NCBI RefSeq assembly: GCF_000012745.1
Contig: NC_007404.1
Coordinates: forward strand, 372,001 to 436,000
Length of the DNA: 64,000 nt
Direction: 5' to 3'
Origin: Thiobacillus denitrificans ATCC 25259
GTDB lineage: Bacteria > Pseudomonadota > Gammaproteobacteria > Burkholderiales > Thiobacillaceae
Shown: in pieces, positions 35,837 through 45,821 of the stretch
Position numbering within the stretch: position 1 is the stretch's first letter
How the letters are laid out: every line of letters starts with the position of its first letter
Program-made: the position numbers and the translations under genes
Notes under the pieces: generated by a model
The model's database searches: none
The model's input: the letters and a program-made list of their open reading frames with translations, nothing else
What the model was told of the DNA's origin: nothing

Positions 35837-36398
35837 GCAGGCCGCGCCGAAGCGCGCGCACGGCGCCGCCAATCGCGTCCGCATCGTCGGCGGACGCTAT
35901 CGCAGCCGGCTGCTCGCGTTTCCCGACGGCACCGGCTTGCGACCAACGCCCGACCGCGTGCGCGAAACCCTGTTCAACTGGCTGGGACAGGATCTGGCGG
36001 GCTGGCGCTGCGTCGACCTGTTCGCCGGCAGCGGCGCGCTCGGTTTCGAAGCCGCTTCGCGCGGCGCCGCGCGTGTGCTGATGATCGAGCGCGACGCGAA
36101 CGCGGTCGCCGCGTTGGAGAAGAACCGCGGCGCGCTCGGCGCCGCGGTCGACATCGTCCGCGCCGACGCGCTCGCCTGGCTCGGTGGCAACCGCGAAACC
36201 TTCGATCTCGCCTTCGTCGATCCGCCCTTCGACAGCGACATGGCGGCGTTGGCGCTCGCCGGCCTTGCGCCGCATATCGCATCGGGCGGATACGTCTACG
36301 TCGAGCAGGGGGCGGAGACGGCCGTTCCGCCGGGGTTCGTCGTCCACCGCAGCGGGCGCGCCGGACGTTCGCATTTCGCGCTGCTCATGAAGGAATAG
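35826..36398 (+). CDS. rsmD: 16S rRNA (guanine-966-N2)-methyltransferase RsmD
   Basis: A 190-residue methyltransferase with [43 protein letters not shown]-binding [19 protein letters not shown] and catalytic DPPF. GTG at 35826, overlapping the preceding stop, gives the usual RsmD length; the frame is open further upstream inside the M16 gene. Typically next to coaD, as here. Confidence 0.9.
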   Translation: MLAKQAAPKRAHGAANRVRIVGGRYRSRLLAFPDGTGLRPTPDRVRETLFNWLGQDLAGWRCVDLFAGSGALGFEAASRGAARVLMIERDANAVAALEKNRGALGAAVDIVRADALAWLGGNRETFDLAFVDPPFDSDMAALALAGLAPHIASGGYVYVEQGAETAVPPGFVVHRSGRAGRSHFALLMKE

Positions 36399-36400
36399 CG

Positions 36401-36883
36401 ATGCTGACCGCCGTCTATCCAGGCACCTTCGACCCCATCACGCGCGGCCACGAGGACCTCGTGCGACGCGCCGTCCGCCTCTTCGACCGCGTCGTCGTCG
36501 CGGTCGCGGAGTCGAGGAACAAACGCCCGTTCTTCAGCATGGACGAGCGTGTCGCGATGACACGCGAAGTCCTCGCCGACGTGCCGCAGGTCCGGGTCGA
36601 GGGCTTCTCGGGGCTTCTGATCGACTTCGTCGCCGAGCAGGGCGCGATCGCCGTGCTCCGCGGTTTGCGCGCCGCGTCGGACTTCGAATACGAGTTCCAG
36701 CTCGCGGGGATGAACCGGAACCTGAAGCCGGACATCGAGACGCTGTTCCTGACCCCGTCCGAGCAATACATGTTCATCTCGGCGAGCATGATCCGCGAGA
36801 TCGCGCAGTTCGGCGGCGACGTCACGCCCTTCGTTCACCCGTTGGTCGCGCGGCGATTAAGTGAGAAAATAAGAGAAAACTGA
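36401..36883 (+). CDS. coaD: Phosphopantetheine adenylyltransferase CoaD
   Basis: A 160-residue nucleotidyltransferase of coenzyme A synthesis that adenylylates 4'-phosphopantetheine. It has the T/HxGH nucleotide-binding signature ([19 protein letters not shown]) and the C-terminal [20 protein letters not shown] motif. It starts two bases after rsmD and is followed 17 bases later by a ferredoxin gene, a common betaproteobacterial order. Confidence 0.96.
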   Translation: MLTAVYPGTFDPITRGHEDLVRRAVRLFDRVVVAVAESRNKRPFFSMDERVAMTREVLADVPQVRVEGFSGLLIDFVAEQGAIAVLRGLRAASDFEYEFQLAGMNRNLKPDIETLFLTPSEQYMFISASMIREIAQFGGDVTPFVHPLVARRLSEKIREN

Positions 36884-36888
36884 TTTAG

Positions 36889-37152
<264 letters not shown>

Positions 37153-37167
37153 GCCCTTGCGGGCGGT

Positions 37168-39126
37168 TCAGGCCGTCCGCGCCCGCGGCGCCTCGTCGTG
37201 CACGGCGAGCGCCGCACCGATCCCCGCGTTGATGCGCGCCAGATTTTCGAGCTGGTCGCCGACCCCCGCCATCGAGGTTTCGAGTTCGACGATGCGCTCG
37301 TCGAGCGTCTCGGTCGCGGCGTGGATGCGGCTGACGTTTTCGAGCCGCCGCCTGAGCTGGATCTCGTGTTCGCGGACCTGCGTCTCCATGGGCGCGATGA
37401 GCGCCTTGAGCCAGGCTTCGGTCTCGTTGTTCGCGAGTTCGAAGACCTGCACGACCTTGCTCGCTAGGGTCTCGAAAAACCGCGCCGTCAACTGGCTCTG
37501 GCCCACCGTCAGCATCTTGAACACGGTATTGAAGCGCTCGTCGAAGATGCGTTCGAGACGGACCATTTCCTTGCGGTACTTGCCGAGGCCGTAGTCCGGC
37601 GGATTGACCGCTGCGAGTCCGTGCTCGTCGCTGAATTTCCGGTACATCGCGGTCATCATGCGGATTTCGCTGATGCTTGCGGCGGATGCCTCGAGGTTGT
37701 CGTCGACCTGGCGGAAGAACCGGCCCATTGCGTCGCGCAGGCCGCCGCTGAAGCGGCTTTTTTCCATGGCGTGGCGGGTGTCGCGCACCGCGCGACGCAA
37801 GGCCGACATGCCGAGCTGCCGCCGCAGCGTCTCGACCTGCGACGCGAACACGTTGCGCAGCGCGTTGAATTGCTGCAGTCCCCGCTCGAACTGCCGCTTG
37901 TCCTCGTTGGCCTTGGCCATCATGTGCTGGATCGCGTCCCGGTTCTTGCCGCGCAGCCCCTGAAGTTCGTCGATCTGATCCTGAAGGATGGCGAGCCGGG
38001 TTTCCAGCAGTTCGGTCGTCTTGATCACCACGTCTTCGACGGCCGCACTCGCCGATTCTGCGACGAGCGCCTGCTTACAGGGAATCAGTTCCTGGGTCAG
38101 CGCCGCCTCGAGCTCGGGCAGGCGGCTTTTGGCGAGCAGAGCGTCGTCGCTGCGTACTTTCGCGACCAAAGCCTTTTGCGCCGATACGGGATAGACCTGG
38201 CCTGGCGCCACGTCGAGCAGGGCCGCGGTGGTCGCGGCCTGTCGGGCGACTTCGGCGTCGATCTCGGCCGCGGTCTTGAGATCGTCCCACAGGCCGTCGA
38301 TCTTGTTCAGGACCACGAGGCGTGCGCGGCTCGTACCGTGCGCGGCTGCGATGTGCTCGCGCCAGATCGCGATGTCGGACTTGGTGACGCCGGTGTCGGC
38401 GGCGAGCAGAAACAGCACCGCGTGCGCGGCGGGCAGCATGTTGAGCGTCAGTTCCGGCTCGGTGCCGATCGCGTTGAGCCCGGGCGTGTCGAGGATCACG
38501 AGCCCCTGTTTGAGGAGCGGATGCGGGAAGTTGATCAAGGCGTGGCGCCAGCGCGGGATGGCGATGCTGCCGTCACGCTCGAGGCTGCGCAGCGTCTCCT
38601 GATCGTCGGGGTCGATCAGGCCGTACGCCGTCGCCGTCGCCCGGTCCGCCGGAATCGTGTCGGCCAGATGTCGCAGCGTTTCGCTCATGTTCGCCGCGGA
38701 GTCGAGATCGAGCGGGAGTTCGGTCCAAGCGTCGTCGTCGCGCTTGAAGTCGGCGATGCTGCCGGCCTGTGCTTTCGTCTCGATCGGCAACAGGCGCAGC
38801 GAAGGCCGGCGTGCGGGCGTGTACGCGAGCTCGGTCGGGCACATGGTCGTGCGTCCGGCCGCGGACGGCAGCACGCGCCGGCTGTAGTCGGAAAAGAAGA
38901 TCGCGTTGATCAGCTCCGATTTGCCGCGCGAGAACTCGGCGACGAACGCGACGTTGAGCGTGTCCGCCTGCAGGCGGCCCAGCAGTTGATCGAGCCGCAG
39001 CGCCGACTCGGCGTCGCCGAGCTCATGGGCGTGCAGCCAGTCGCGCAAAGCCACGACACGCAGGCGGACGGCGTCGCGCCAGCTGCTGTAATGCTCGAAC
39101 TCGTCAACGAGGGTCGTGGATTTCAT
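37168..39126 (-). CDS. Dynamin-family GTPase
   Basis: A 652-residue bacterial dynamin-like protein. P-loop AEFSRGKS at 63-70 (Ala replaces the first Gly, usual in this subfamily), switch Thr in GRTTMCPTEL, G3 DTPG at 213-216 and G4 NKID at 274-277. The C-terminal ~290 residues are long helices (probable coiled coils ~360-470 and ~590-640) forming the stalk. Family members bind and reshape membranes. It has no close partner dynamin gene in the window. Single gene between convergent ferredoxin and mutM. Confidence 0.9.
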   Translation of the reverse strand: MKSTTLVDEFEHYSSWRDAVRLRVVALRDWLHAHELGDAESALRLDQLLGRLQADTLNVAFVAEFSRGKSELINAIFFSDYSRRVLPSAAGRTTMCPTELAYTPARRPSLRLLPIETKAQAGSIADFKRDDDAWTELPLDLDSAANMSETLRHLADTIPADRATATAYGLIDPDDQETLRSLERDGSIAIPRWRHALINFPHPLLKQGLVILDTPGLNAIGTEPELTLNMLPAAHAVLFLLAADTGVTKSDIAIWREHIAAAHGTSRARLVVLNKIDGLWDDLKTAAEIDAEVARQAATTAALLDVAPGQVYPVSAQKALVAKVRSDDALLAKSRLPELEAALTQELIPCKQALVAESASAAVEDVVIKTTELLETRLAILQDQIDELQGLRGKNRDAIQHMMAKANEDKRQFERGLQQFNALRNVFASQVETLRRQLGMSALRRAVRDTRHAMEKSRFSGGLRDAMGRFFRQVDDNLEASAASISEIRMMTAMYRKFSDEHGLAAVNPPDYGLGKYRKEMVRLERIFDERFNTVFKMLTVGQSQLTARFFETLASKVVQVFELANNETEAWLKALIAPMETQVREHEIQLRRRLENVSRIHAATETLDERIVELETSMAGVGDQLENLARINAGIGAALAVHDEAPRARTA

Positions 39127-39195
39127 CAGGCGGATCGGCCGCGCTCAGGACAGGAGGTTAACGACACGCCGGGATCAAACTTGATTTGCCGGCCA

Positions 39196-40008
39196 TCAGC
39201 GCTGGCACGTCGGGCAGTAGAAGCTCGCACGCTGCGCCTGGACGATGCGGCGGATCGGCGTTGCGCACCGCCTGCACGGCGCGTCTTCGCGGTCGTAGAC
39301 CCGCGTCTGCAACTGGAAATACCCCAGTTCGCCGCTGCTTTGGACGTAGTCCCGCAGCGAACTGCCGCCTGCTGCGATGGCCGCAGTCAACACCTGTTTG
39401 ATCGCGTCGGCCAGCCGCGCGCACGCCGCCCGGCTTAGGCGGTGGGCGGCGACGCCCGGGCGGATTCCGGCGTGGAACAAGGATTCCGAAGCGTAGATGT
39501 TACCGACGCCGACGACGACATGGGCATCCATGATGAGCGGCTTGATCGCGGTCTTGCGACGCTGGCACTGCGTGTGCAGATAGGCCGCGTCGAACGCCGT
39601 GCTCAGGGGTTCCGGACCGAGGCCGGCGAGGAGCGGATGTCCGGGCGCGTTCTCGGTCAGCAGCACCGCGCCGAAGCGGCGCGGGTCGCGCAGGCGCAGG
39701 ATCGTTCCGTCGTCGAAGCGCCAGTCGACGTGGTCGTGGCGCGCAGCGGGCTCCGCGGGCTCGGTGAGGCGCAGGCTCCCCGACATGCCGAGATGGACGA
39801 GCTGGGTGACAGCGCCGAAGTCGAACAGCAGGTATTTGCCGCGCCGGGCGAGGCCGTGGAGCGTGAGGCCCCGCAATTGCGTGTCGAGGTCGGGCGGGAT
39901 CGGCCAGCGCAGACGCGGCTCGCGAACGATGACGCGGGTCAGCACGCGACCCTGCAAACGGGGCGACAGGCCGGCGCGGGTGGTCTCGACTTCGGGTAGT
40001 TCAGGCAT
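39196..40008 (-). CDS. mutM: Formamidopyrimidine-DNA glycosylase MutM (Fpg)
   Basis: A 270-residue base-excision repair enzyme that removes 8-oxoguanine and opens abasic sites. It starts MPELPEVETTRAGLSP with the catalytic Pro2 and Glu3; the helix-two-turn-helix GVGNIYASESLFHAGI and the C-terminal zinc finger CRRC...CPTC are present. The open frame continues upstream across the TPR gene region, but the MPELPEVE start at 40008 is decisive. Confidence 0.96.
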   Translation of the reverse strand: MPELPEVETTRAGLSPRLQGRVLTRVIVREPRLRWPIPPDLDTQLRGLTLHGLARRGKYLLFDFGAVTQLVHLGMSGSLRLTEPAEPAARHDHVDWRFDDGTILRLRDPRRFGAVLLTENAPGHPLLAGLGPEPLSTAFDAAYLHTQCQRRKTAIKPLIMDAHVVVGVGNIYASESLFHAGIRPGVAAHRLSRAACARLADAIKQVLTAAIAAGGSSLRDYVQSSGELGYFQLQTRVYDREDAPCRRCATPIRRIVQAQRASFYCPTCQR

Positions 40009-40203
40009 ACAAGGCGGGCGGGCAGGGTGCGCCGGAAGCCGGAGGGCTCGGCGCCCGCTATTGTATCCGGCACGCGGCGGGCAAGCGTTCTGGAAGCGTC
40101 GGTCGCGTTTCCCGGGGGCCTCGGCCGGGCTCGAATGAACCTTGCTTGCGGACAGCCCTCGAACGCTTAGAATCGTGGCAAGCCACTCCACCAAGGCATC
40201 CAG

Positions 40204-41982
40204 ATGACTCCCCTCAAGCTGCTCCCTCTCTATGCCGCGCTGGCGCTCACGGCGGCGTGTGGCCAGTTGGCCCCCAGGCCCGACGCGCCGACGCTTGCGA
40301 AAGCGCAGGCCCCGGCGGCCGAAGCGGATGCCGCGGACGAAGCCGAGGCGGCCCCCGACGCCGAAGCCGAGGCCCGTGCGAAAGCCGAGGCCGCGCTGCC
40401 GCGCCAGCCGCTGACGCCTGAACTGCTGCTCAAATTCCTCGTCGCCGAGGTTGCCGGTCAGCGCGGGGCGATCGGAATCGCCCAGACGACGTATCTCGAT
40501 CTGGCCCGCCAGACCCGGGACCCGCGCGTCGCGCAGCGTGCGGCCGAAGTCTCGGCGTTCGCGCGCGACCCCGCGGGCGCGCTCGAGGCGACGCGGCTCT
40601 GGGCCGAGGCGGACAAGGATTCGCTGCGCGCGCAGCAGACCTTGGCGGCTTTGTTGCTGAGCGAGGGCAGGCTCGCCGAGGCCGAGCCTGTTCTGCGTGC
40701 GCTGTTGCAGGAAAAGCCGGCCGAGGGTTTTCTTCACCTCGCCGCCGCGATCGGGAAAATGCGTGATTCGGCCGCTGCGCTCGAACTGGTCCGGCGCCTC
40801 GCGGCAGACCATCCGCAACTGCCCGAGGCGCAATTCGCGATCGCGCAGGCCGCGGCAAGTGCCGGACAGTTCGACACGGCGCTCGCCGCGCTGCAAAAGG
40901 CCGACAGCCTGCGCCCGGGTTGGGAGCCGGGCGCCCTGCTGCACGCGCAGATCCTCGCGCGGACCTCGAACGCCGCCGCGCTGGCCTTCATGCGCACGTT
41001 TTTGGCCGAGCACGGCGACGCGCGCGAGGTCCGGCTGGCTTACGCGCGGACGCTGGTCAGCGCGAACCAGTTCACCGAAGCGCGCGCGGAGTTCGCCCGC
41101 CTGACGCGCGATTTCCCGCGCAACGCCGAAGTCAGCCTCGCGGCAGGGCTCCTGTCGCTGCAGTTGGGCGACCTCGACGCCGCGCACGCGCTTTTGACGC
41201 AGACGCTCGAATACAACCCGCGCGATCCCGATACGATCCACTATTACCTCGGCCAGACCGCCGAGCAGATGAAGCGCGCCGATGCCGCGGCGATGCACTA
41301 CGAGCAGGTCCGGAGCGGCAACCATTTCGTGCCGGCGCGTGCGCGTCAGGCGGCGCTCCTCGCGCAGGCGGGCAAGCATGAGGAGGCGCGGGCGCTGCTC
41401 GCGGCGACTCAAGGGCAGAACGACGCGCAAAACGTGCGCCTGATTCAGGCGCAGGCCGAACTGCTGCGCGAAAGCAAGGCGTACGCCGCCATCTTCGACG
41501 TGCTGTCGGAGGGGCTCAAACGCTATCCCGACGCGCCCGATCTCCTGTATGACCGGGCGATGGCCGCCGAGAAGCTCGACAGGCTCGACATCCTCGAGGC
41601 CGACCTGCGCCGCGTCATCGTGCTGCGCCCCAACGATGCCCAGGCGTACAACGCGCTCGGCTACACACTGGCCGATCGCACCGAACGGCTGGCCGAGGCG
41701 ATCGAACTGCTCGACAAGGCGCTCGCACTCGCGCCGGAAGATCCTTTCATCCTCGACAGCGTGGGCTGGGCGCAGTACCGCTCGGGCAACCTCGCGCGCG
41801 CGCAGCAGTATCTCGAGCGCGCCTACAAGGTACGTCCGGATCCCGAAATCGCTGCGCACCTGGGTGAGGTGCTGTGGGCGCAGGGCCAGCGTGACGAAGC
41901 CGGCAAGCTCTGGCAGGCGAGCCTGCAGACCCATCCGGGCAACGAGGTGCTGCTCGAAACGCTGCGCCGCCTCAAGCGCTGA
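40204..41982 (+). CDS. Tetratricopeptide-repeat lipoprotein-like protein
   Basis: A 592-residue exported protein with an N-terminal signal and lipobox-like ALTAAC (15-20), an Ala/Glu/Asp-rich linker (~25-65), and about ten TPR helices-turn-helices from ~70 to the end (QTTYLDLARQTRDPRVAQRA, NALGYTLADRTERLAEAIEL, FILDSVGWAQYRSGNLARAQ). Position directly before lolB-ispE is conserved in betaproteobacteria, suggesting an outer-membrane biogenesis scaffold. Stop overlaps lolB by one base. Confidence 0.88.
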   Translation: MTPLKLLPLYAALALTAACGQLAPRPDAPTLAKAQAPAAEADAADEAEAAPDAEAEARAKAEAALPRQPLTPELLLKFLVAEVAGQRGAIGIAQTTYLDLARQTRDPRVAQRAAEVSAFARDPAGALEATRLWAEADKDSLRAQQTLAALLLSEGRLAEAEPVLRALLQEKPAEGFLHLAAAIGKMRDSAAALELVRRLAADHPQLPEAQFAIAQAAASAGQFDTALAALQKADSLRPGWEPGALLHAQILARTSNAAALAFMRTFLAEHGDAREVRLAYARTLVSANQFTEARAEFARLTRDFPRNAEVSLAAGLLSLQLGDLDAAHALLTQTLEYNPRDPDTIHYYLGQTAEQMKRADAAAMHYEQVRSGNHFVPARARQAALLAQAGKHEEARALLAATQGQNDAQNVRLIQAQAELLRESKAYAAIFDVLSEGLKRYPDAPDLLYDRAMAAEKLDRLDILEADLRRVIVLRPNDAQAYNALGYTLADRTERLAEAIELLDKALALAPEDPFILDSVGWAQYRSGNLARAQQYLERAYKVRPDPEIAAHLGEVLWAQGQRDEAGKLWQASLQTHPGNEVLLETLRRLKR

Positions 41983-42542
41983 TGCGACGATTGGCCGTGA
42001 TCGCGTCCCTCGCGTGGGCGTTGGGCGGTTGCGCGACCGTGGCACCGCCTCCGCAGGCCGCGATTCCCGTGCCCCTCGCGGACGCCTGGACCCTGCAGGG
42101 CCGGCTCGGCGTGCAGACCGAGCGCGAGAGCCTGTCCGGCCAGATTCGCTGGCAGCACGGCGGCGGCGTCGACCAGGTGCTCCTGACCTCGCCGCTCGGC
42201 CAGGGCGTCGCGCGCATCGTGCGCGACCCTGAAGGCGTCAGCCTCGAACTGCCGGGACAGCCCGTTCGCCGCGCCACTGACGTCGACACGCTCACGCGCG
42301 ACGCCCTGGGGTACGAACTGCCGGTCGCCGGGCTGGCCTGGTGGATCCAGGCGCGCCCCGACCCGCTGCGCGAGGCGGCCGTCGCGCTCGGCGACGACGG
42401 CCGCCCGGCTCGGATCGTCCAGGACGGCTGGACCATCGACTATCTGCAATACGGCGCCGACGCCCGGCCTCGCAAGCTCGTCGTGAGCCGTGCGGGCCTC
42501 GAAATCCGTCTGGTCGCCGATAGCTGGCAGTCGGCGCCATGA
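41982..42542 (+). CDS. lolB: Outer-membrane lipoprotein receptor LolB
   Basis: A 186-residue lipoprotein (signal peptide with lipobox LGGC, 15-18) that accepts lipoproteins from LolA and inserts them in the outer membrane. The family segments LQGRLGVQTERESLSGQIRW, LTSPLGQGVARI and a C-terminal WTIDYLQYG are visible. Start ATG overlaps the TPR stop (TGATG); end overlaps ispE by 4 bp. Confidence 0.92.
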   Translation: MRRLAVIASLAWALGGCATVAPPPQAAIPVPLADAWTLQGRLGVQTERESLSGQIRWQHGGGVDQVLLTSPLGQGVARIVRDPEGVSLELPGQPVRRATDVDTLTRDALGYELPVAGLAWWIQARPDPLREAAVALGDDGRPARIVQDGWTIDYLQYGADARPRKLVVSRAGLEIRLVADSWQSAP

Positions 42543-43375
42543 GCCAGGCGTTTCCCGCGCCGGCGAAGCTCAATCTTTTCCTCCACGTCGTCGGTCGCCG
42601 CGACGACGGATACCATCTGCTGCAGAGCGTGTTTCGTCTGATCGACCGCGCCGACACCGTGCACCTGGAATTGCGCGATGACGGCCGAATCGTGCGCGAA
42701 GGCGCTTTGCCGGGCGTGAGCGAAGATCAGGATCTGACCGTCCGCGCGGCCCGACTCCTGCAGCCCTACGCGCGCCCGGGCGCCGGGGTCGGCATCCGTC
42801 TCGACAAGCGGCTGCCGATGGGCGGGGGCCTCGGCGGCGGCAGTTCCGATGCGGCGACCGTGCTGCTCGCGCTCAACCGCCTGTGGGAGGTCGATCTGCC
42901 GCGCCAGCGCTTGCAGGCGCTCGCCCTGCGACTCGGCGCCGACGTGCCGGTCTTCGTTTTCGGTCAGACGGCGTTCGCGGAGGGGGTCGGCGAACTGTTG
43001 CAGCCGATCGGCGCGCCGGTCGCGTGGTACGTCGTGCTGACGCCGCCGGTGCACGTGCCGACCGCGGCAATTTTTGCCGCGCCGGAATTGACACGCAACA
43101 CGCCTGCCCTCAAAATAGCGCCCTTTTCCGCGGGCATGGGTCATAACGACCTCGAGCCCGTGGTCGTCGGCCGGTACCCGGAAGTCGGTCGCCACCTGCA
43201 GTGGCTCGGTCAGTTCGGGGAGGCGCGGATGACCGGTTCGGGCGCCTGCGTTTTCGCATCGTTCGCAACCGAGGATGCCGCGCGCAGCGTGCTGCAGGCG
43301 CTGCCCGATACGATGCAGGGTTTTGTGGCGCGAGGTCTGGACAAGCACCCCTTGTACGACTTTGTGCCTGAGTAG
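42539..43375 (+). CDS. ispE: 4-diphosphocytidyl-2-C-methyl-D-erythritol kinase IspE
   Basis: A 278-residue GHMP kinase of the MEP isoprenoid pathway. N-terminal [23 protein letters not shown]-binding [19 protein letters not shown] and C-terminal [12 protein letters not shown] are all present. Coupled to lolB by a 4-bp overlap. Confidence 0.96.
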   Translation: MSQAFPAPAKLNLFLHVVGRRDDGYHLLQSVFRLIDRADTVHLELRDDGRIVREGALPGVSEDQDLTVRAARLLQPYARPGAGVGIRLDKRLPMGGGLGGGSSDAATVLLALNRLWEVDLPRQRLQALALRLGADVPVFVFGQTAFAEGVGELLQPIGAPVAWYVVLTPPVHVPTAAIFAAPELTRNTPALKIAPFSAGMGHNDLEPVVVGRYPEVGRHLQWLGQFGEARMTGSGACVFASFATEDAARSVLQALPDTMQGFVARGLDKHPLYDFVPE

Positions 43376-43382
43376 TAGCCAT

Positions 43383-43457
43383 TGGGGAGTCGCCAAGTGG
43401 TAAGGCATCGGATTTTGATTCCGACATTCGTAGGTTCGATCCCTACCTCCCCAGCCA
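43383..43457 (+). tRNA. tRNA-Gln (anticodon TTG)
   Basis: Acceptor TGGGGAG (43383-43389) pairs with CTCCCCA (43447-43453), then G and an encoded CCA. Anticodon stem TCGGA/TCCGA encloses TTTTGAT (anticodon TTG). T arm GTAGG-TTCGATC-CCTAC. Follows ispE by eight bases. Confidence 0.95.
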
Positions 43458-43467
43458 GATAGAGCGA

Positions 43468-43494
43468 ACAGCCGCCCGGTGGCGGCTGTTTTTG
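43468..43494 (+). terminator. Intrinsic terminator after tRNA-Gln
   Basis: Nine-bp perfect stem ACAGCCGCC (43468-43476) and GGCGGCTGT (43481-43489) with a CGGT loop, followed by TTTTGTTG. It separates the tRNA from prs, 34 bases downstream. Confidence 0.9.
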
Positions 43495-43527
43495 TTGTGT
43501 CGGACCAGCCGAAAGCCGGAGACTCGC

Positions 43528-44478
43528 GTGTCCATAGACAATCTGATGGTGTTCAGTGGGAACGCGAACCCGCGTTTGGCCAGCGACGTGGTGCGCCATC
43601 TCAATATCCATCTCGGGCGCGCGACCGTTTCGCGCTTCTCGGACGGCGAGGTCATGGTCGAAATCCTCGAGAACGTGCGCGGCAAGGACGTCTTCGTCCT
43701 GCAGTCGACCTGCCAGCCGACCAACGACACCCTGATGGAGGTGATGGTCATGGTCGACGCGCTCAAGCGCGCCTCGGCTGCACGCATCACCGCGGCCATC
43801 CCGTATTACGGCTACGCGCGCCAGGACCGGCGCACGCGGTCGGCGCGTGTCGCGATCACGGCCAAGGTCGTCGCCAACATGCTGCAGGGCGCCGGGGTCG
43901 ATCGCCTGCTGACGATGGACCTGCACTCGGACCAGATTCAGGGCTTTTTCGACATTCCGGTCGACAACATCTACTCGAGCCCGATCCTGCTGGGCGACAT
44001 CTGGAAGCGCAACCACCCGAACCTCATGGTGGTCTCGCCCGACGTCGGTGGCGTGGTACGGGCCCGCGCGATCGCGAAGCGCCTCGAATGCGATCTGGCG
44101 ATCATCGACAAGCGCCGCCCCAAGCCCAACGTCGCGAAGGTCATGCACATCATCGGCGACGTCAAGGACCGCACCTGCATCATCATGGATGACATGGTCG
44201 ACACGGCGAACACGCTGTGCGAGGCGGCCAGTGCGCTCAAGGAACATGGTGCGCAGAAGGTCATGGCCTATTGCACCCACGCCGTGCTGTCGGGCAGCGC
44301 GGCCGAGCGCGTCACCAACTCGGCGCTCGATGAGCTCGTCGTGACCGACACGATCCCGCTGCGCGACGACGCGCGGGCGTGCAAGAAGATCCGGCAATTG
44401 TCGGTGGCTGAGCTGCTCGCGGAAACGATCCGCCGCATCAGCAACGAGGATTCCGTCAGTTCGCTCTTCATCGAATAG
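43528..44478 (+). CDS. prs: Ribose-phosphate pyrophosphokinase
   Basis: A 316-residue enzyme making PRPP from ribose 5-phosphate and ATP. The GTG at 43528 (GGAG upstream) gives the standard length; an upstream start at 43492 would lie in the terminator. [12 protein letters not shown], catalytic loop [27 protein letters not shown] and the PRPP loop [10 protein letters not shown] are seen. Confidence 0.95.
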   Translation: MSIDNLMVFSGNANPRLASDVVRHLNIHLGRATVSRFSDGEVMVEILENVRGKDVFVLQSTCQPTNDTLMEVMVMVDALKRASAARITAAIPYYGYARQDRRTRSARVAITAKVVANMLQGAGVDRLLTMDLHSDQIQGFFDIPVDNIYSSPILLGDIWKRNHPNLMVVSPDVGGVVRARAIAKRLECDLAIIDKRRPKPNVAKVMHIIGDVKDRTCIIMDDMVDTANTLCEAASALKEHGAQKVMAYCTHAVLSGSAAERVTNSALDELVVTDTIPLRDDARACKKIRQLSVAELLAETIRRISNEDSVSSLFIE

Positions 44479-44568
44479 CGAAGTGGAATGCCCCTGGTCG
44501 CGGGGGCTCAACCATGCGTCGGCGCGCATCGCCGATGCATCATCAGGCAGTCATTGAGGAGAAGTTTC

Positions 44569-45174
44569 ATGGAAATCGAAGTCATCGCCAGCAAGCGTGA
44601 ATTGCAAGGTACGGGTGCGAGCCGCCGTCTGCGTCACGCCGGCAAGGTCCCCGGGATCGTCTACGGCGGCAGCACCGCGCCCGTGCAGATCGAGCTCGAC
44701 CACAACGCGCTGTATCACGCGCTGCGCAAGGAGGCCTTCCACGCTTCCGTGCTGAGCCTGAGCGTCGACGGCGCCAAGGAATCGGTTCTGCTGCGCGACG
44801 CGCAATGGCATCCCTACAAGCAGCAGGTGCTGCACGTCGACTTCCAGCGCGTCGACAAGGACCACAAGATCCACGTCAAGGTCCCGCTGCACTTCCTCAA
44901 CGCCGAGGTCTCGCCCGGCGTCAAGCTCGGTGGCGGCAAGCCGCACCACATCGTGAACGAACTCGACGTGCAGTGCTTCCCCGGAAGCCTGCCCGAGTTC
45001 ATCGAGGTCGACATGGGCGCGCTCGAAGTGGGCCATTCCATCCATGCCAACGATCTGGTTCTGCCTGCAGGCGTCGAGCTCGTCGCTCACGTCAAGCAGG
45101 AAAACCCGGCGGTCGCCGTGATCCACGCGCCGAAGGGCGGGGTCGAAGAAACGCCGGCGGCACCTGCGGCCTGA
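44569..45174 (+). CDS. rplY: 50S ribosomal protein L25/general stress protein Ctc
   Basis: A 201-residue CTC-type L25 that binds 5S rRNA: N-terminal L25 domain ([30 protein letters not shown]) and C-terminal TL5-like domain (~95-190). ATG 44569 with GAGGAGA upstream. Lies between prs and pth, a conserved order. Confidence 0.94.
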   Translation: MEIEVIASKRELQGTGASRRLRHAGKVPGIVYGGSTAPVQIELDHNALYHALRKEAFHASVLSLSVDGAKESVLLRDAQWHPYKQQVLHVDFQRVDKDHKIHVKVPLHFLNAEVSPGVKLGGGKPHHIVNELDVQCFPGSLPEFIEVDMGALEVGHSIHANDLVLPAGVELVAHVKQENPAVAVIHAPKGGVEETPAAPAA

Positions 45175-45180
45175 CGGGCC

Positions 45181-45205
45181 TGCGCATCCCCTCGCGGGAT
45201 GCGCA
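45181..45205 (+). promoter_or_regulatory. Perfect RNA hairpin directly upstream of pth
   Basis: TGCGCATCCC (45181-45190) and GGGATGCGCA (45196-45205) form a 10-bp stem with a CTCGC loop, ending 7 bases before the pth ATG. It covers the region where the ribosome site should be, and no U-tract follows. It may block or tune pth translation or be an RNase III site. Confidence 0.55.
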
Positions 45206-45212
45206 CCTCTGC

Positions 45213-45821
45213 ATGACAGCGCCCAGTCTTGCCCCGCCGCGCCTGATCGTCGGCCTCGGTAATCCGGGGCGCGACTACGAAGAAACCCGGCACAATGCCG
45301 GGTTTTGGTTTTGCGCGCGCCTCGCGCAGGCCTGGGGTGCCGCGCTCGCGCACGAGTCGCGATTCCACGGCATCGTTGGCAGGCACGGCACGCGCTGGAT
45401 GCTATTGCCACAGACCTTCATGAACCGCTCCGGACAGGCGGTCGGCGCGCTCGCGCGCTTTCATCGCATCGCGCCGGCCGAGATTCTGGTGGTGCACGAC
45501 GAACTCGATATTCCGCCCGGACAGCTGCGCCTCAAGTTCGGCGGCGGCATGGGCGGGCACAACGGCCTCAAGGACATCACCGCGCATCTCGGCACCCAGG
45601 ACTACTGGCGTTTGCGCATCGGCATCGGGCATCCGGGCGACCGCAGCGAGGTCGTCAACTACGTGCTGAAGCCGCCGCGGCGCGAGGAGCAGGCCGACAT
45701 CGACGCCGCGATCGAGCGTGCGCTCGGACTCCTTCCCCTGATCGAAAAGGGCGAGTGGAACGCCGCGACCCAGCGCGCCAACAGCAAACCTGCATCACCC
45801 AAATCCCAGGAAACCCCATGA
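45213..45821 (+). CDS. pth: Peptidyl-tRNA hydrolase
   Basis: A 202-residue enzyme recycling stalled peptidyl-tRNA. It has [20 protein letters not shown] with catalytic His, [15 protein letters not shown] and [13 protein letters not shown]. The frame is open upstream over rplY; ATG 45213 was chosen from homology. Its ribosome site is weak and lies by the hairpin at 45181-45205. The stop overlaps the ychF ATG (ATGA). Confidence 0.94.
   Translation: MTAPSLAPPRLIVGLGNPGRDYEETRHNAGFWFCARLAQAWGAALAHESRFHGIVGRHGTRWMLLPQTFMNRSGQAVGALARFHRIAPAEILVVHDELDIPPGQLRLKFGGGMGGHNGLKDITAHLGTQDYWRLRIGIGHPGDRSEVVNYVLKPPRREEQADIDAAIERALGLLPLIEKGEWNAATQRANSKPASPKSQETP

Noticed and set aside
39196-42045. 949-residue minus-strand frame over mutM and the TPR gene
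   Set aside because: Only the MPELPEVE-initiated 270 residues are real; the rest is antisense to the TPR lipoprotein gene.
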